Source: Pseudomonadota bacterium
GTDB lineage: Bacteria; Myxococcota_A; UBA796; GCA-2862545
Direction of reading: 5' to 3'
Assembly: GCA_023954855.1 (NCBI GenBank)
Contig: JAGSGY010000031.1
Location: 1 to 55,259 of the forward strand
DNA: 55,259 nucleotides
In this document: piece after piece, positions 1 to 9,236 of the stretch
Numbering within the stretch: position 1 is the stretch's first letter
Layout of the letters: each line of letters opens with the position of its first letter
Notes under the pieces: model-generated
What the model saw: the letters and a program-made list of their open reading frames with translations, nothing else
Told to the model about the DNA's origin: nothing
Database searches by the model: none
Made by a program: the position numbers and the translations under genes

Positions 1-1512
1 CGCGTCGTTGTCGTCGCAGTCGTTGCCGCCGCTGGGATCGTCGTTGAAGCCATCACCGTCGTCATCGGCGTAGATGGTTCCCTCGTCGACCTCGAGGTCG
101 CAGTCGTTGTTCTGGTAGTCCGGAATCTCGGGCGCCGTGGGGTAGGTGGCCGCCTCGGTGTCGTTGCAGTCGTTGATTCCGACCGAGGTGCACGTGTTGT
201 CGATGGAGCCACTGCAGTTGCCGCTCGTGGCCTCGCAGTAGCAGTCGCCATCGTCGTCGTAGCGGACCGTGCCCTCGTCGACCGTGTTGTCGCAGTCGTT
301 GTCCTTACTGTCCGCACGCTCGGGCGCGCCGGGGAACACGGTGCCGTCAGCATCGTCGCAGTCGCCGCCGCCGGGGCTGTAGCCGTCGCTGTCGCTGTCG
401 GTGCTTCCCTGGTCGACCTGACCGTCACAGTCATCGTCGATGCCGTTGCCCAGAACCTCGGTCTCGCCGGGGTTCACATTCAGGCCAGCGGGGTCGCCGT
501 CGTTGCAGTCGAGGTTCGCCGAGAGCGAATGGTCGATGGTCAGGCTGCTGTTCAGACAGTCAAACGCGCCGTCGCCGTCGGTGTCGCCACCTTCGCAGTA
601 GCCGTCACCGTCGTCGTCCCAACACGTCGACCCTTCGTCGGTGGTGTTGTCACAGTCGTTGTCGGCGCCGTCACAGACATCCTGGGCGCCGGGGTAGCTG
701 TCCTCGTCGAAGTCGTCGCAGTCACCGCCGCAGCTGGTGAAGCCGTCGCCATCGACGTCGTACTCAGCCGGGTCGCCGTTCTCGCAGTCATTGGCACGGA
801 GCGTGACGGTGCGGAGCGTGACGAAGTCGCCGAGGTCAAAGTCGAGCGTGGCCGACACGGGCGGCTGCGGGTCATTGCCACTCGGAGTGAACTCGACCGT
901 GAAGGTCGCAAGCTCGCCCTCGAGCACCTCGATACCGTCGCCGAACGCTTCGGTCACGGCGAACTGAGGATCGCTGACGGCGGCGCCGAAGATGGTGAAC
1001 GGCACGTCGCCATCATTGCTGACGGTAACGGTGAGGCCGCGCGAGAAGCCAGCGCCTACCGGGCCGTAGTCGAGCACCAGGGGCCAGACGCTTGCTGCGG
1101 CGAGTGCACCGTGGCCACGAACGGTCACCTGGACCTCGGAGAAGCGGCCGCCGTTGAGCACGTTCACCAACGCGAGGTGGTAGCCCTCTTCGTCGGGGCT
1201 GTACTCGAAGGGCACGTTGACGTTGCCGTCACGCTCGAGGGTGAAGGGTGTCGCACCATCGTTGTAGGCAAAGAAGTCGCCATCGATGTTGTTGACGGTG
1301 ATCGACTCGACGCCAAACTCGTTGCCATTCTGGCCGTTGGCGAAGCTGATCGGAAACTCGTGCGTCGATCCGACGGGCACATCGCCCACGTCGGTGAGTG
1401 CCGGCATCAACAGAACGCCTTGGCGCTGGTTGACTTCGGTCTCGTTGCAGCCGGCGGCGAAGGCCACCAGGGCCAAGGCCGGAATTCCGCGCTTGAGCAG
1501 GGACTGGGTCAT
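1..1512 (-). CDS. Partial lipoprotein with ASH/choice-of-anchor D and MopE-like repeats
   Basis: The gene starts at ATG 1512 behind GGAGAG and runs off the left edge of the window, so only the first 504 residues are visible and the C-terminus is unknown. The N-terminus is a lipoprotein signal with lipobox FAAGC (Cys22). Two beta-sandwich units of the ASH/choice-of-anchor D type follow, recognisable by DVGDVPVGS and LDYGPVGAG. After these come MopE-like acidic repeats built on CDGADNDCDNTTDEG and DDDGDGYCEGG, which are expected to bind Ca2+ or another divalent metal. It lies 53 bases downstream of the 1198-aa repeat protein on the same strand, so the two are probably co-transcribed. The likely role is a surface or periplasmic adhesin or metal-binding protein; the exact function is unknown. 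Confidence 0.85.
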   Translation of the reverse strand, partial: MTQSLLKRGIPALALVAFAAGCNETEVNQRQGVLLMPALTDVGDVPVGSTHEFPISFANGQNGNEFGVESITVNNIDGDFFAYNDGATPFTLERDGNVNVPFEYSPDEEGYHLALVNVLNGGRFSEVQVTVRGHGALAAASVWPLVLDYGPVGAGFSRGLTVTVSNDGDVPFTIFGAAVSDPQFAVTEAFGDGIEVLEGELATFTVEFTPSGNDPQPPVSATLDFDLGDFVTLRTVTLRANDCENGDPAEYDVDGDGFTSCGGDCDDFDEDSYPGAQDVCDGADNDCDNTTDEGSTCWDDDGDGYCEGGDTDGDGAFDCLNSSLTIDHSLSANLDCNDGDPAGLNVNPGETEVLGNGIDDDCDGQVDQGSTDSDSDGYSPGGGDCDDADGTVFPGAPERADSKDNDCDNTVDEGTVRYDDDGDCYCEATSGNCSGSIDNTCTSVGINDCNDTEAATYPTAPEIPDYQNNDCDLEVDEGTIYADDDGDGFNDDPSGGNDCDDNDA

Positions 1513-1565
1513 CGAGGTCTCTCCATCTGGCGCATTCTGCATGCTCGAAGGGGTCGTGTAAAGCA

Positions 1566-4500
1566 TCAGTTCACATCTCCGGCCGTCCGGCGGCGCCGCA
1601 GGCCAAGGACCAGCGGCAGCGCGAGAACAAGCGCACTGTAGGGGGACTGACTCGTGGTGCTACATCCGCAACCGTCGGTGGCCGGCGGGACGAAGCCTGT
1701 GTCACAGCCCTCGTCAATATCGCCATCACAGTCATTGTCGAGACCGTCGTCGCACAGCTCGTTGAGTCCAGGGTTGGACCAGCCGTTGTCGTCGTCACAG
1801 TCACCATCGGCCTCGGTGTAGCCGTCGCCGTCACGGTCGCTGATGCCCTCATCGTCGAAGCCATCGCAGTCGTCGTCGACGCCGTTCACGACCTCGTCGG
1901 CACCGGGGTACACGTCGGGGTTCGTGTCGTCACAGTCGCCGCCGTTCTCGGAGAAGCCGTCACCGTCGTCGTCCGTGCCCATGCCGCCCTCGTCGACCTG
2001 GCCGTCACAGTCATCGTCGATGCCGTTGTCGGTCTCGGTAGCCGAGCCAGAGGTCGTCGCGTCCACGTCGTTGCAATCACCGGGGGTGCTGCCGTCGGAG
2101 CACTCTTCGGTGCCGTCGCTGTCGAAGTCGACGCCCTCGCAGGAGCCGTCGCCGTCATCGTCGTATCCGGCAGTGCCTTCATCGACGGTGCCGTCGCAGT
2201 CGTTGTCGACCTGGTCCGCGACCTCGGGCGCTCCTGGGTAGGAGGTGCCGTCGGTGGGCTCGCAGTCACCTGCGCCGTCGGTGTAGCCGTCGCCGTCTTC
2301 GTCGAAGATGGTGTCGTCGACCTGGCCGTCGCAGTCATCGTCGATCGCGTTGCCGCTAATCTCGGTGATCGCGGGGCTGACGGCCGCGTCGCCGTCCGCA
2401 CAGTCGCCGATGGTCGCGCCGTCTACACACTCAAGGTCTCCGTCCGAGTCGGTGTCGAAGCCTTCGCAGAAGCCGTCGCCATCATCGTCGGTGCACTCGG
2501 TGCCCTCGTCGAGGCTGGTGTCACAGTCGTTGTCGGCGCCGTCACAGACCTCGATCGCGTTCGGCGCGATGGCTGCGTCGGCGTCGTTGCAGTCGCCGCC
2601 GTCTTCGGAGAAGCCGTCGCCGTCGTCGTCGTAGCAGGGCGTCGTCTCATCGACCGTGACGTCACAGTCGTTGTCGACGCCGTCGCAGGTCTCGGTCTCG
2701 CCGGGGTTGCGATTGCCGTGCACATCGTCACAGTCGGTCGCATCGGTCACGTAGTCGTCGGGCTGCAGGCAGGCCTGGACGGCCACGCTCGCGTCGCCGT
2801 ACTGGTCGCCGTCGCTGTCGGCGTAGAAAGTCGAGCCGGTCGTGGTGTCGAGGTCCGGGTCCGCGTCGTCGACAAGTCCGTCGCCGTCGTTGTCCACGCC
2901 GTCGCACTCTTCGGTGTCGAAGCAGTCGGCGATGCCGTCGTTGTCGACGTCGAAGCCTTCGTCGATGGCACCGTTACCGTCGTTGTCGAAGCCGTCACAC
3001 TCCTCGGTGTCGAGGCAGTCGGGAATCCCGTCCGCGTCGCCATCGGGCATGAACTCGTCGATGGTGCCGTCGCCGTCGTTGTCGAGGCCGTCGCACTCTT
3101 CGGTGTCGACACAGTCGGCGATGTTGTCGCCGTCGGTGTCGGCGTAGCCGTTGTCGACCACACCGTCGCCGTCGTCATCGTCGCCGTTACAGTCTTCGGC
3201 GTCGACACAGTCGGCCACGCCGTCGCCGTCGGTGTCGGCGAAGCCGTTGTCGACGATTCCGTCGCCGTCATCGTCGAGGCCGTTGCAGAAGTCCCCTTCG
3301 AGGCAGTCGGCGACGCCGTTGTTGTTGGTGTCGGGGAAGCCGTCGTCGATCACGCCGTTGCCGTCGTCATCGTCGCCGTTGCAGATCTCGGCGTCGACAC
3401 AGTCGGCCACGCCGTCACCATCGGTGTCGGGCATGTTCTCGTCGATGTTGCCGTCACCGTTGTTGTCGAGACCGTCGCACTCTTCGACGTCAACGCAGTC
3501 CGCGATGTTGTCGTTGTCGGTGTCGCCGAAGCCTTCGTCGACGTTTCCGTCGCCGTCGTCATCGTCGCCGTTGCAGTCTTCGGTGTCGACACAGTCGGCG
3601 ATACCGTCGCCATCGGTGTCGGTGAAGCCATCGTCGACGGTGCCGTTGCCGTCGTCATCGTCGCCGTTGCAGATCTCGGCGTCGACGCAGTCAGCAGTGC
3701 CGTCGCCATCGGTATCGGGGAAGAACTCGTCGGTGTTTCCGTCGCCGTCGTTGTCGACGCCGTCACACTCTTCGGTGTCGACACAGTCAGCAGTGCCATC
3801 ACCGTCGGTGTCGTCGTAGCCCTCGTCCACGCGACCGTCGGAGTCGTTGTTGACGCCGTCGCACTCTTCGGTGTCGACGCAGTTGGCGATGTTGTCGCCG
3901 TCGTCGTTGGGGAAGCCCTCGTCGACCTGGCCGTTGCCGTCGTTATCGAGGCCGTCACAGGTCTCGGTGTCGATGCAGTCGGCAATGCCGTCGTTATCGG
4001 TGTCGTCGAAGCCTTCGTTGTTGACGCCGTCGCCGTTGTTGTCGACGTTGTCGCAGGTCTCGACGTCGTTGCAGTCGGCAATGCCGTCGTTGTCGGAGTC
4101 CGGCGTGTTCTCGTCGATCTCGCCATCGCCGTCATCGTCGATGCCGTTGCAGATCTCGCTGCACTCGGGCTCGCCGAAGCAGTCCGGGTCGTCGCAGTCG
4201 ACGAGGTCGCCAGACGTGCCGAGCACACCGTTGCCGTCGTCGTCGTCGTTGTCGAAGCCGTCGTCGCAGTCTTCGCTGCAGCCGCCGGTGTCATCGACGA
4301 AGGACAGGTCGTAGTTGCTGGTCTCACCCGCGAAGGCCTCGACCACGATGTAGTAGGTGCGGCCCTGCACAGCGTTGAAGGTCACCGAGTCCACGTTGGT
4401 CGACTCATCGGTGGCGGATGCGACACACGAGGATTGCGTACAGAGATCCTCGAGCACGTAGAGATCGTGGTCGTCATCGAGACCGGAGAGCTCGAAGGTG

Positions 4501-5162
4501 ACCGATCCCGTGCGCTGCGGCGAGAACGAGTAGATCGCGTCGGGGTTGGCCTGCTGCAGGTGCGAGTACGGAGAGCCGCACTCGTAGTAGGACAGGTCAT
4601 TGCCCTTGCCGCGGGTCGAGGCATCGACGATGTCGCTCGAACACGACAGCACCGCATCCACGTCTTGGCTGGGCTCACAGTCTTCGGGACAGCTGACCTG
4701 GACATAGGTGTCGTAGAGCCAGCCACCGGCTGCGTCGTCGACCGTGAGTTTGTAGTCGGTCGTGCCGTCCGACACGAAGGACATGTGGTGGACGTCGGCG
4801 TTGAGGCTGTCCGTGATGCAGGAACCGTTCGCATCACAGCTGCCATCGTTGACCATGGCTCCCATCTTGATGGCACGTGCACCCGCGACCATGTACACAT
4901 CAACGAAGACATCCTGGCCGTTCGCCGGCGTCTGGATGTCGTAGTTGTAGTCGGCACCCTTCCAGTTGGTGCCGTTGCAGTCGTTGCTCGTGATGTCGTT
5001 GTTGTAGCCCTCGTTGACCGGAAGCGTCGTCGCGGTCGTTCGAATGACGTACGAGCCTTCGCCACAGGCGATGTTCTCGTCATCGGTGGGGCAGGCCAGC
5101 GCCAAGGAAGGCGCGATGAGGGCGAGTGCGAGGCCGCTCATCAGGGGTGACTTTGGAGACAT
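1566..5162 (-). CDS. Secreted PPC-domain protein with Ca-binding repeats and MYXO-CTERM tail
   Basis: This encodes 1198 aa. ATG 5162 was chosen because it follows GAGGA and gives a clean signal peptide (MSPKSPLMSGLALALIAPSLALA); a longer in-frame extension lacks these. Two beta-sandwich regions resembling bacterial pre-peptidase C-terminal (PPC) domains occupy about residues 24-300. Residues 336-750 hold thirteen 31-32-residue units with the pattern ECDGxDNDGDGxxDEG...DTDGDGxADCxDT. MopE-like DNDCDGxxDEG repeats follow to about residue 1155. The C-terminus has GCGCSTTSQSP, a hydrophobic stretch and RRRR, which matches the MYXO-CTERM signal processed by myxosortase and used for surface anchoring. 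The repeats resemble thrombospondin type 3/MopE modules, so Ca2+ binding is likely. A structural or adhesive surface role is inferred. Confidence 0.88.
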   Translation of the reverse strand: MSPKSPLMSGLALALIAPSLALACPTDDENIACGEGSYVIRTTATTLPVNEGYNNDITSNDCNGTNWKGADYNYDIQTPANGQDVFVDVYMVAGARAIKMGAMVNDGSCDANGSCITDSLNADVHHMSFVSDGTTDYKLTVDDAAGGWLYDTYVQVSCPEDCEPSQDVDAVLSCSSDIVDASTRGKGNDLSYYECGSPYSHLQQANPDAIYSFSPQRTGSVTFELSGLDDDHDLYVLEDLCTQSSCVASATDESTNVDSVTFNAVQGRTYYIVVEAFAGETSNYDLSFVDDTGGCSEDCDDGFDNDDDDGNGVLGTSGDLVDCDDPDCFGEPECSEICNGIDDDGDGEIDENTPDSDNDGIADCNDVETCDNVDNNGDGVNNEGFDDTDNDGIADCIDTETCDGLDNDGNGQVDEGFPNDDGDNIANCVDTEECDGVNNDSDGRVDEGYDDTDGDGTADCVDTEECDGVDNDGDGNTDEFFPDTDGDGTADCVDAEICNGDDDDGNGTVDDGFTDTDGDGIADCVDTEDCNGDDDDGDGNVDEGFGDTDNDNIADCVDVEECDGLDNNGDGNIDENMPDTDGDGVADCVDAEICNGDDDDGNGVIDDGFPDTNNNGVADCLEGDFCNGLDDDGDGIVDNGFADTDGDGVADCVDAEDCNGDDDDGDGVVDNGYADTDGDNIADCVDTEECDGLDNDGDGTIDEFMPDGDADGIPDCLDTEECDGFDNDGNGAIDEGFDVDNDGIADCFDTEECDGVDNDGDGLVDDADPDLDTTTGSTFYADSDGDQYGDASVAVQACLQPDDYVTDATDCDDVHGNRNPGETETCDGVDNDCDVTVDETTPCYDDDGDGFSEDGGDCNDADAAIAPNAIEVCDGADNDCDTSLDEGTECTDDDGDGFCEGFDTDSDGDLECVDGATIGDCADGDAAVSPAITEISGNAIDDDCDGQVDDTIFDEDGDGYTDGAGDCEPTDGTSYPGAPEVADQVDNDCDGTVDEGTAGYDDDGDGSCEGVDFDSDGTEECSDGSTPGDCNDVDATTSGSATETDNGIDDDCDGQVDEGGMGTDDDGDGFSENGGDCDDTNPDVYPGADEVVNGVDDDCDGFDDEGISDRDGDGYTEADGDCDDDNGWSNPGLNELCDDGLDNDCDGDIDEGCDTGFVPPATDGCGCSTTSQSPYSALVLALPLVLGLRRRRTAGDVN
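2913..4157 (-). repeat. Coding tandem repeat, 96-bp period, 13 units
   Basis: Thirteen consecutive units of 32 codons (the last has 31) lie head to tail inside the 1198-aa protein gene. Each unit encodes E-x-C-[DN]-G, a DxDGDG loop, D-[ED] and then DTDGDGxADCxD. A degenerate fourteenth unit follows. Unit length is almost invariant while the codons vary, which points to selection on the protein rather than recent DNA slippage. Confidence 0.85.
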
Positions 5163-5425
5163 GGAGTCCTCGGGGTTCGAGTCCAGTTTCCGTGGGGTAC
5201 GCACAGTCGTCCGACCGCCCGCGCTCTAGAGATGAGCGCGGCAAGAACCCGCAGCGAAAGCAGGACCCAGAGGGGTCGAAAGAGGGCGCAATATACATGC
5301 CCGCTACAACCCTGCCATATTTTCTTCACGATGGCGTTAACAACCCCGAATGCAGCGGCATCTCCGCTGTTCTGAGACGCCTGTCCGGAAAGCGTGAAGG
5401 ACCGATTGAGACGTCGCTCACCGCC

Positions 5426-8400
5426 CTAGGCGCGACGCCGCCGGCCCAGCACGAGCACGAATGGAAGAAGGAGCCAAGCCCCCTCCGCGCGACCCTTCTT
5501 ACAACACCCATCCGCCAACTCGGGACCGAGCTGCTGCGGAAGAGGGGTGGAGTGGTTGCCGGTGTTCATGGCGTCGTGAAAGGTCGATGCCCACTCTGGA
5601 GCCACATCCGCCGGCCCCGCAGTGGTCCATGCGTGCAGGGAGCCCGACCGAGTACCGACCACCACGTCCAGGTATCCGTCACCGTCGATGTCGCCGATGG
5701 CCGCGCCACCGAGAATCCATCCCCCAGACTGCTTGGGAAAGCCGGGCGCCGCTTGGCCTGTGCCATCCCAGGCGTGAAGCAAGAATCCGCCCGACCCGTA
5801 GATGACCTCGGGGACGCCGTCGCCTGTGATGTCGGCAATGGTCGGCGCCACAAGGAAGCTGATGTCGTCGACCTGCCGCGGAAATCCGGGAAGCATCTCG
5901 CCGGTGACGCCGTCCCATGCACCCACTCCGTGCTGAAACTCCATGACCGACGACATCGCGAGCGACACCAAGTAGCGAGGGCCACTGCCGCCCATGGCGA
6001 AGTCGGGTACGCCGTCTCCGGTGAGATCGCCAAACGAGGGCTGCGTGGCCATCGAGAGCAAGGAGCCGTCGTCGAAGTTGGTGTCGGGCCCAAAGCCGGA
6101 GGCGGTCCAGTTCAGCTCGACCACCGGCTCCCCTTCGACGTCGATGATGTCGGAGGTCCCGAGCATCGCGTTGCTGACCAGATCCGGGGCGCCGTCGCCG
6201 TCCACGTCGGCGAGGGCAATGCTGCTGGGGTGCCCTTCTCCGATCACCGGCAGCACCGTCTGGTTGATGAGGCCGTCGCGAAGGATCGGGGTGCCCTCCC
6301 AGATGGACGCGGACGCCAGATCGATGAGGTAGGCCAAGCCTTCGCCACCCTGCGGCAGCTCATTCGTACCCACCGCAGCATCGAGGTCTCCGTCGCCGTC
6401 GAGATCGCCGAGCGCTGGCGAGGTGAGGATGCGGTAGCCCTTGTCGCCACAGAGCACGGGCTGGCAGAGCTCGAGCGGGTAGCCGTCCATCAGCTCACCG
6501 GACTCGAGCCAAACGTAGACCCGCTGATCGAGCGCCGCGGCAATGATCTCGAGGTCGCCGTCGCCATCGACGTCACCCAGCGAAGGCGCACCGGCGATTC
6601 CGTGATCCCAGGACGTGTCGCGGGTGAACTCGGCCGCCTCGCGACCCACGATAGCGACGGGAAAGCCGTCGACAAGCGCACCGTCGGCAGACCATGCGTA
6701 CACACGCCCCGAGAGACCCGCGACCACGACCTCGGGTAGGCCATCCCCATCAAGGTCTCCCACTGCCGGTGAACCGGCGACGCCCTCCATTGGGGTCGCA
6801 AGACCGTCTGCATAGGCCGGAAGCTCGGCCCAGCCCTCCGCCACCCGTGGGTGCTCGAAAGTGGACACGGGGAAGCCGTCTCGTTCAGTACCGGAGCCAT
6901 CGATGACGTGGACCAAGCCTCCACTGGCCACAAGCACCACCTCGAGAACGCCGTCACCATCGAGATCTGCGAGCACGGGAGCCGACTCGAGACTGGAGCC
7001 GAGGTCCAGTGGAAAGCCGTCGAGACGATCGGGATCCGTGCGCGGCCAGATGCCTCGACGCGCATCGGAGGTGCGCCCGTCCTCGTCGGTGACCGTCAGC
7101 CGAAGAGTGACCATGGCACGATGGGCGCGCTCAAAGCGATCGGTGATCGTCGCGTCCTCGTCCGTATCCTCAAGAGAGCCTTCGCCGAAGCCCGCGAGAC
7201 TGACGTCTGCAAGATGGCCGTCGACCGCACTCGATCCAGAAGCCACGCTCTGCCAGCTGTCCGGCTCAGCACCCGTCCCGACCTCGAGCTCCCAGCTCGC
7301 CACACCCGCACGGGCGGTGATGCGTGCTTCGACGGCCACCGTGCCGTCTGCCCAGGTGAACCAGTACGGCGAGGTGATGGTGGCCGTCGGCGGGATCTCT
7401 CCGGCGAAGACGGCCTCGACAGCCGCGCCCGCATCGGCCCGTCCGTAGCCATAGAACGCGTCCCAGCCCGGCTTTGAGGGATAGGTGTTGGCCGCCTCGC
7501 GATCGGCCTCCGACAGCGCAATATCGAAGGCGGTGGTGCGCATCAACGCACGCACCTCATCGCCCGTGAGGGGCGTTCCCGCATCAAGACCGGCCGAGTG
7601 GAGAAGGCCCGCCATTCCCGAGAGTCGAGCCACAGCGCCCGTCGCACAGTCGGTGCTTGGAGCGACGAGGTCGAGTCGGGGCCCAAAGTTGTTGCAGTTC
7701 AGGAAGTTCGTGTAGGTGAGCGCATCGCCCGCCTCGTTCTGACGATCAGCGCGGACCGTGTGCACGAAGAGGATGGGGTCTTCGAGAGCAGGCACATTGG
7801 GGTGCCAGGAGTTCTCGTCCCCGGCGGCTCCGACCATGACTACGTCGTGATCCGCCGCATAGGCAATCGCTTCTCGGACGGCCTCGGGATGGGTGAGCGA
7901 GCCCACCGCCATGCCCGCGGCCTTCACACCCCGGTCGGTGGCGTACGCGAGTGCGAGGGCCACGCGGTCGCCGTCGGTGATGATGGCGTCCCCCACGCGA
8001 AGAGGCAGTGCCGCGCAGTTCGGACAGGCGCCGATTCCGCCGCCGTCATCGCCGCTCTCGGCAGCATCCTTCATGACACCGGTGCCGTGGTGGGCGTACG
8101 CGCTCGACTGGAGCTCAGTGTAGGGATCGTTGTCTTCTCCGAAGAAGTCCCAGCCTGCAATGTCATCGATGTAGCCGTTGCCATCATCGTCGACGCCGTC
8201 CGAGAACGCCGCGATCAGGTCGCTGGGATCGAGCCGATCATCCGAGCGATTCAGCCCGTCCGCGACGTCGACGCGCGCGTCCTCGGCGTAGTCGTAGAGA
8301 TTGAAGACGCCGTTGCCGTCGAGGTCGGTGACGACTTCGCCCGCTGCATTCTGTGGGGGCGGCAGTTCGTCCGCGTTGAGCAGGATCTTCTTGTAGAGGG

Positions 8401-8677
8401 AGGTGCTGGTCCAGTCGATGCCCGAGTCGAGGATCGCGACAGACACATCGAACCTGCCCGCGGTGTGGCGCACCGCGCGGTCCAGGCCAAGTCCAGTCCC
8501 TGCGGCCAGCTCCTCGGGCCGCACGGTGTCCCGCGAACCCGCAGGCACGTTGGAGAGCAGCGCCCAGCCTCGCAGGTCATTCGGACAGGCCGAGAGGTTC
8601 TCGGGGGTGCAGTCCGGAAAGGTCGGCATCGGAAACTCGGCGTGCGCCGAAGTGAAAAGAACGAGGAGCGAGAGCAT
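5426..8677 (-). CDS. Subtilisin-like (S8) protein lacking the catalytic Ser, with FG-GAP propeller and MYXO-CTERM-like tail
   Basis: This encodes 1083 aa. A short signal peptide (MLSLLVLFTSAHA) precedes a peptidase S8 fold. Asp84 (AILDSGIDW) and His197 (HHGTGV) of the triad are present. The block that should read GTSxAxP reads CATGAVARLSG (344-354), so the nucleophile Ser is replaced by Thr346 or Gly347, depending on alignment. The oxyanion-hole Asn of AAGN is Asp287 (AAGDENS). Residues of about 555-1045 hold at least eight FG-GAP/VCBS blades of the DxDGDGxxD type, forming an integrin-like propeller. The end (GCCKKGRAEG, hydrophobic stretch, GRRRR) resembles MYXO-CTERM. It is most likely a cell-surface pseudoprotease or binding protein. 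The start codon lacks a strong Shine-Dalgarno sequence. Confidence 0.85.
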   Translation of the reverse strand: MLSLLVLFTSAHAEFPMPTFPDCTPENLSACPNDLRGWALLSNVPAGSRDTVRPEELAAGTGLGLDRAVRHTAGRFDVSVAILDSGIDWTSTSLYKKILLNADELPPPQNAAGEVVTDLDGNGVFNLYDYAEDARVDVADGLNRSDDRLDPSDLIAAFSDGVDDDGNGYIDDIAGWDFFGEDNDPYTELQSSAYAHHGTGVMKDAAESGDDGGGIGACPNCAALPLRVGDAIITDGDRVALALAYATDRGVKAAGMAVGSLTHPEAVREAIAYAADHDVVMVGAAGDENSWHPNVPALEDPILFVHTVRADRQNEAGDALTYTNFLNCNNFGPRLDLVAPSTDCATGAVARLSGMAGLLHSAGLDAGTPLTGDEVRALMRTTAFDIALSEADREAANTYPSKPGWDAFYGYGRADAGAAVEAVFAGEIPPTATITSPYWFTWADGTVAVEARITARAGVASWELEVGTGAEPDSWQSVASGSSAVDGHLADVSLAGFGEGSLEDTDEDATITDRFERAHRAMVTLRLTVTDEDGRTSDARRGIWPRTDPDRLDGFPLDLGSSLESAPVLADLDGDGVLEVVLVASGGLVHVIDGSGTERDGFPVSTFEHPRVAEGWAELPAYADGLATPMEGVAGSPAVGDLDGDGLPEVVVAGLSGRVYAWSADGALVDGFPVAIVGREAAEFTRDTSWDHGIAGAPSLGDVDGDGDLEIIAAALDQRVYVWLESGELMDGYPLELCQPVLCGDKGYRILTSPALGDLDGDGDLDAAVGTNELPQGGEGLAYLIDLASASIWEGTPILRDGLINQTVLPVIGEGHPSSIALADVDGDGAPDLVSNAMLGTSDIIDVEGEPVVELNWTASGFGPDTNFDDGSLLSMATQPSFGDLTGDGVPDFAMGGSGPRYLVSLAMSSVMEFQHGVGAWDGVTGEMLPGFPRQVDDISFLVAPTIADITGDGVPEVIYGSGGFLLHAWDGTGQAAPGFPKQSGGWILGGAAIGDIDGDGYLDVVVGTRSGSLHAWTTAGPADVAPEWASTFHDAMNTGNHSTPLPQQLGPELADGCCKKGRAEGAWLLLPFVLVLGRRRRA

Positions 8678-8744
8678 CGAGACGACCTGTGCTGTAGAAC
8701 ACCATGCTTAGCCGTCGCACCCTTCTCCCGCCCGAGGTCGAGCC

Positions 8745-9236
8745 ATGAAGATTCATTTCCGCCATGCCTTCGACTGCGAGCCCGAGCAGCTGTGGGCGCT
8801 TCTCGCGAACCCAGACTTCGAGCGCATCCTCGAGGCGAAGTCGAATGTTCGGCGGGTCGAGACCTCGAGAGAAGTCGAGGGCGAGATCGAACGCAGTGTG
8901 CACGAGTGCACGTCCCTGCATGAGTTGCCGAGCTTTGCGACCAAGGTTCTCGGCAGCCGCCATCTCGTCTACGACCAGCACAGCAGCCTCCATCGCGGAC
9001 GCGGTGAGCTGACGTGGCGCATCGTTCCACGCGTGCTCACCGACCGGGTGGATGCCGGCGGCGTGACGCGCATCTTCCGTGAAGACGGACGCTGCATTCG
9101 CGAGGTGAATGGCGCCGTGGACGTTCGAGTGCGACTCGTGGGCTCGAAGCTCGAGGCCATCCTCGGACGCGTCGTCGAGACCTCCTACGCGAATGCGGCT
9201 GAAGCCATGCGCGCCTATCTATTGGAGCACCCGTGA
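8745..9236 (+). CDS. DUF2505-type SRPBCC-like protein
   Basis: A 163-aa protein without a signal peptide. The N-terminal half (FRHAFDCEPEQLWALLANPDF) and the overall length fit the DUF2505 family, which resembles START/SRPBCC lipid-binding folds. The molecular role of this family is not established. It is divergent from the S8-like gene (67 bp between starts). Its TGA overlaps the GTG start of the M1 aminopeptidase (GTGA), so the two are translationally coupled. Confidence 0.7.
   Translation: MKIHFRHAFDCEPEQLWALLANPDFERILEAKSNVRRVETSREVEGEIERSVHECTSLHELPSFATKVLGSRHLVYDQHSSLHRGRGELTWRIVPRVLTDRVDAGGVTRIFREDGRCIREVNGAVDVRVRLVGSKLEAILGRVVETSYANAAEAMRAYLLEHP

Noticed and set aside
2913-4157. CRISPR-like or minisatellite array
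   Set aside because: The 96-bp period is in frame and encodes a conserved protein unit. There are no identical short direct repeats separated by unique spacers.
2718-5150. 810-codon plus-strand open frame rich in Val/Ala
   Set aside because: It is antisense to the DxDGDG repeat array. The low-complexity V-A-V-x pattern is the mirror of GAC/GAT-rich codons; there is no plausible start context or domain.
5354-5368. Small hairpin downstream of the pseudo-subtilase
   Set aside because: Only six base pairs can form with no T-run on either strand, so a terminator call is not supported.
5126-6739. 537-codon plus-strand open frame over the FG-GAP region
   Set aside because: Antisense to the propeller part of the S8-like gene, with composition that follows from the opposite strand.
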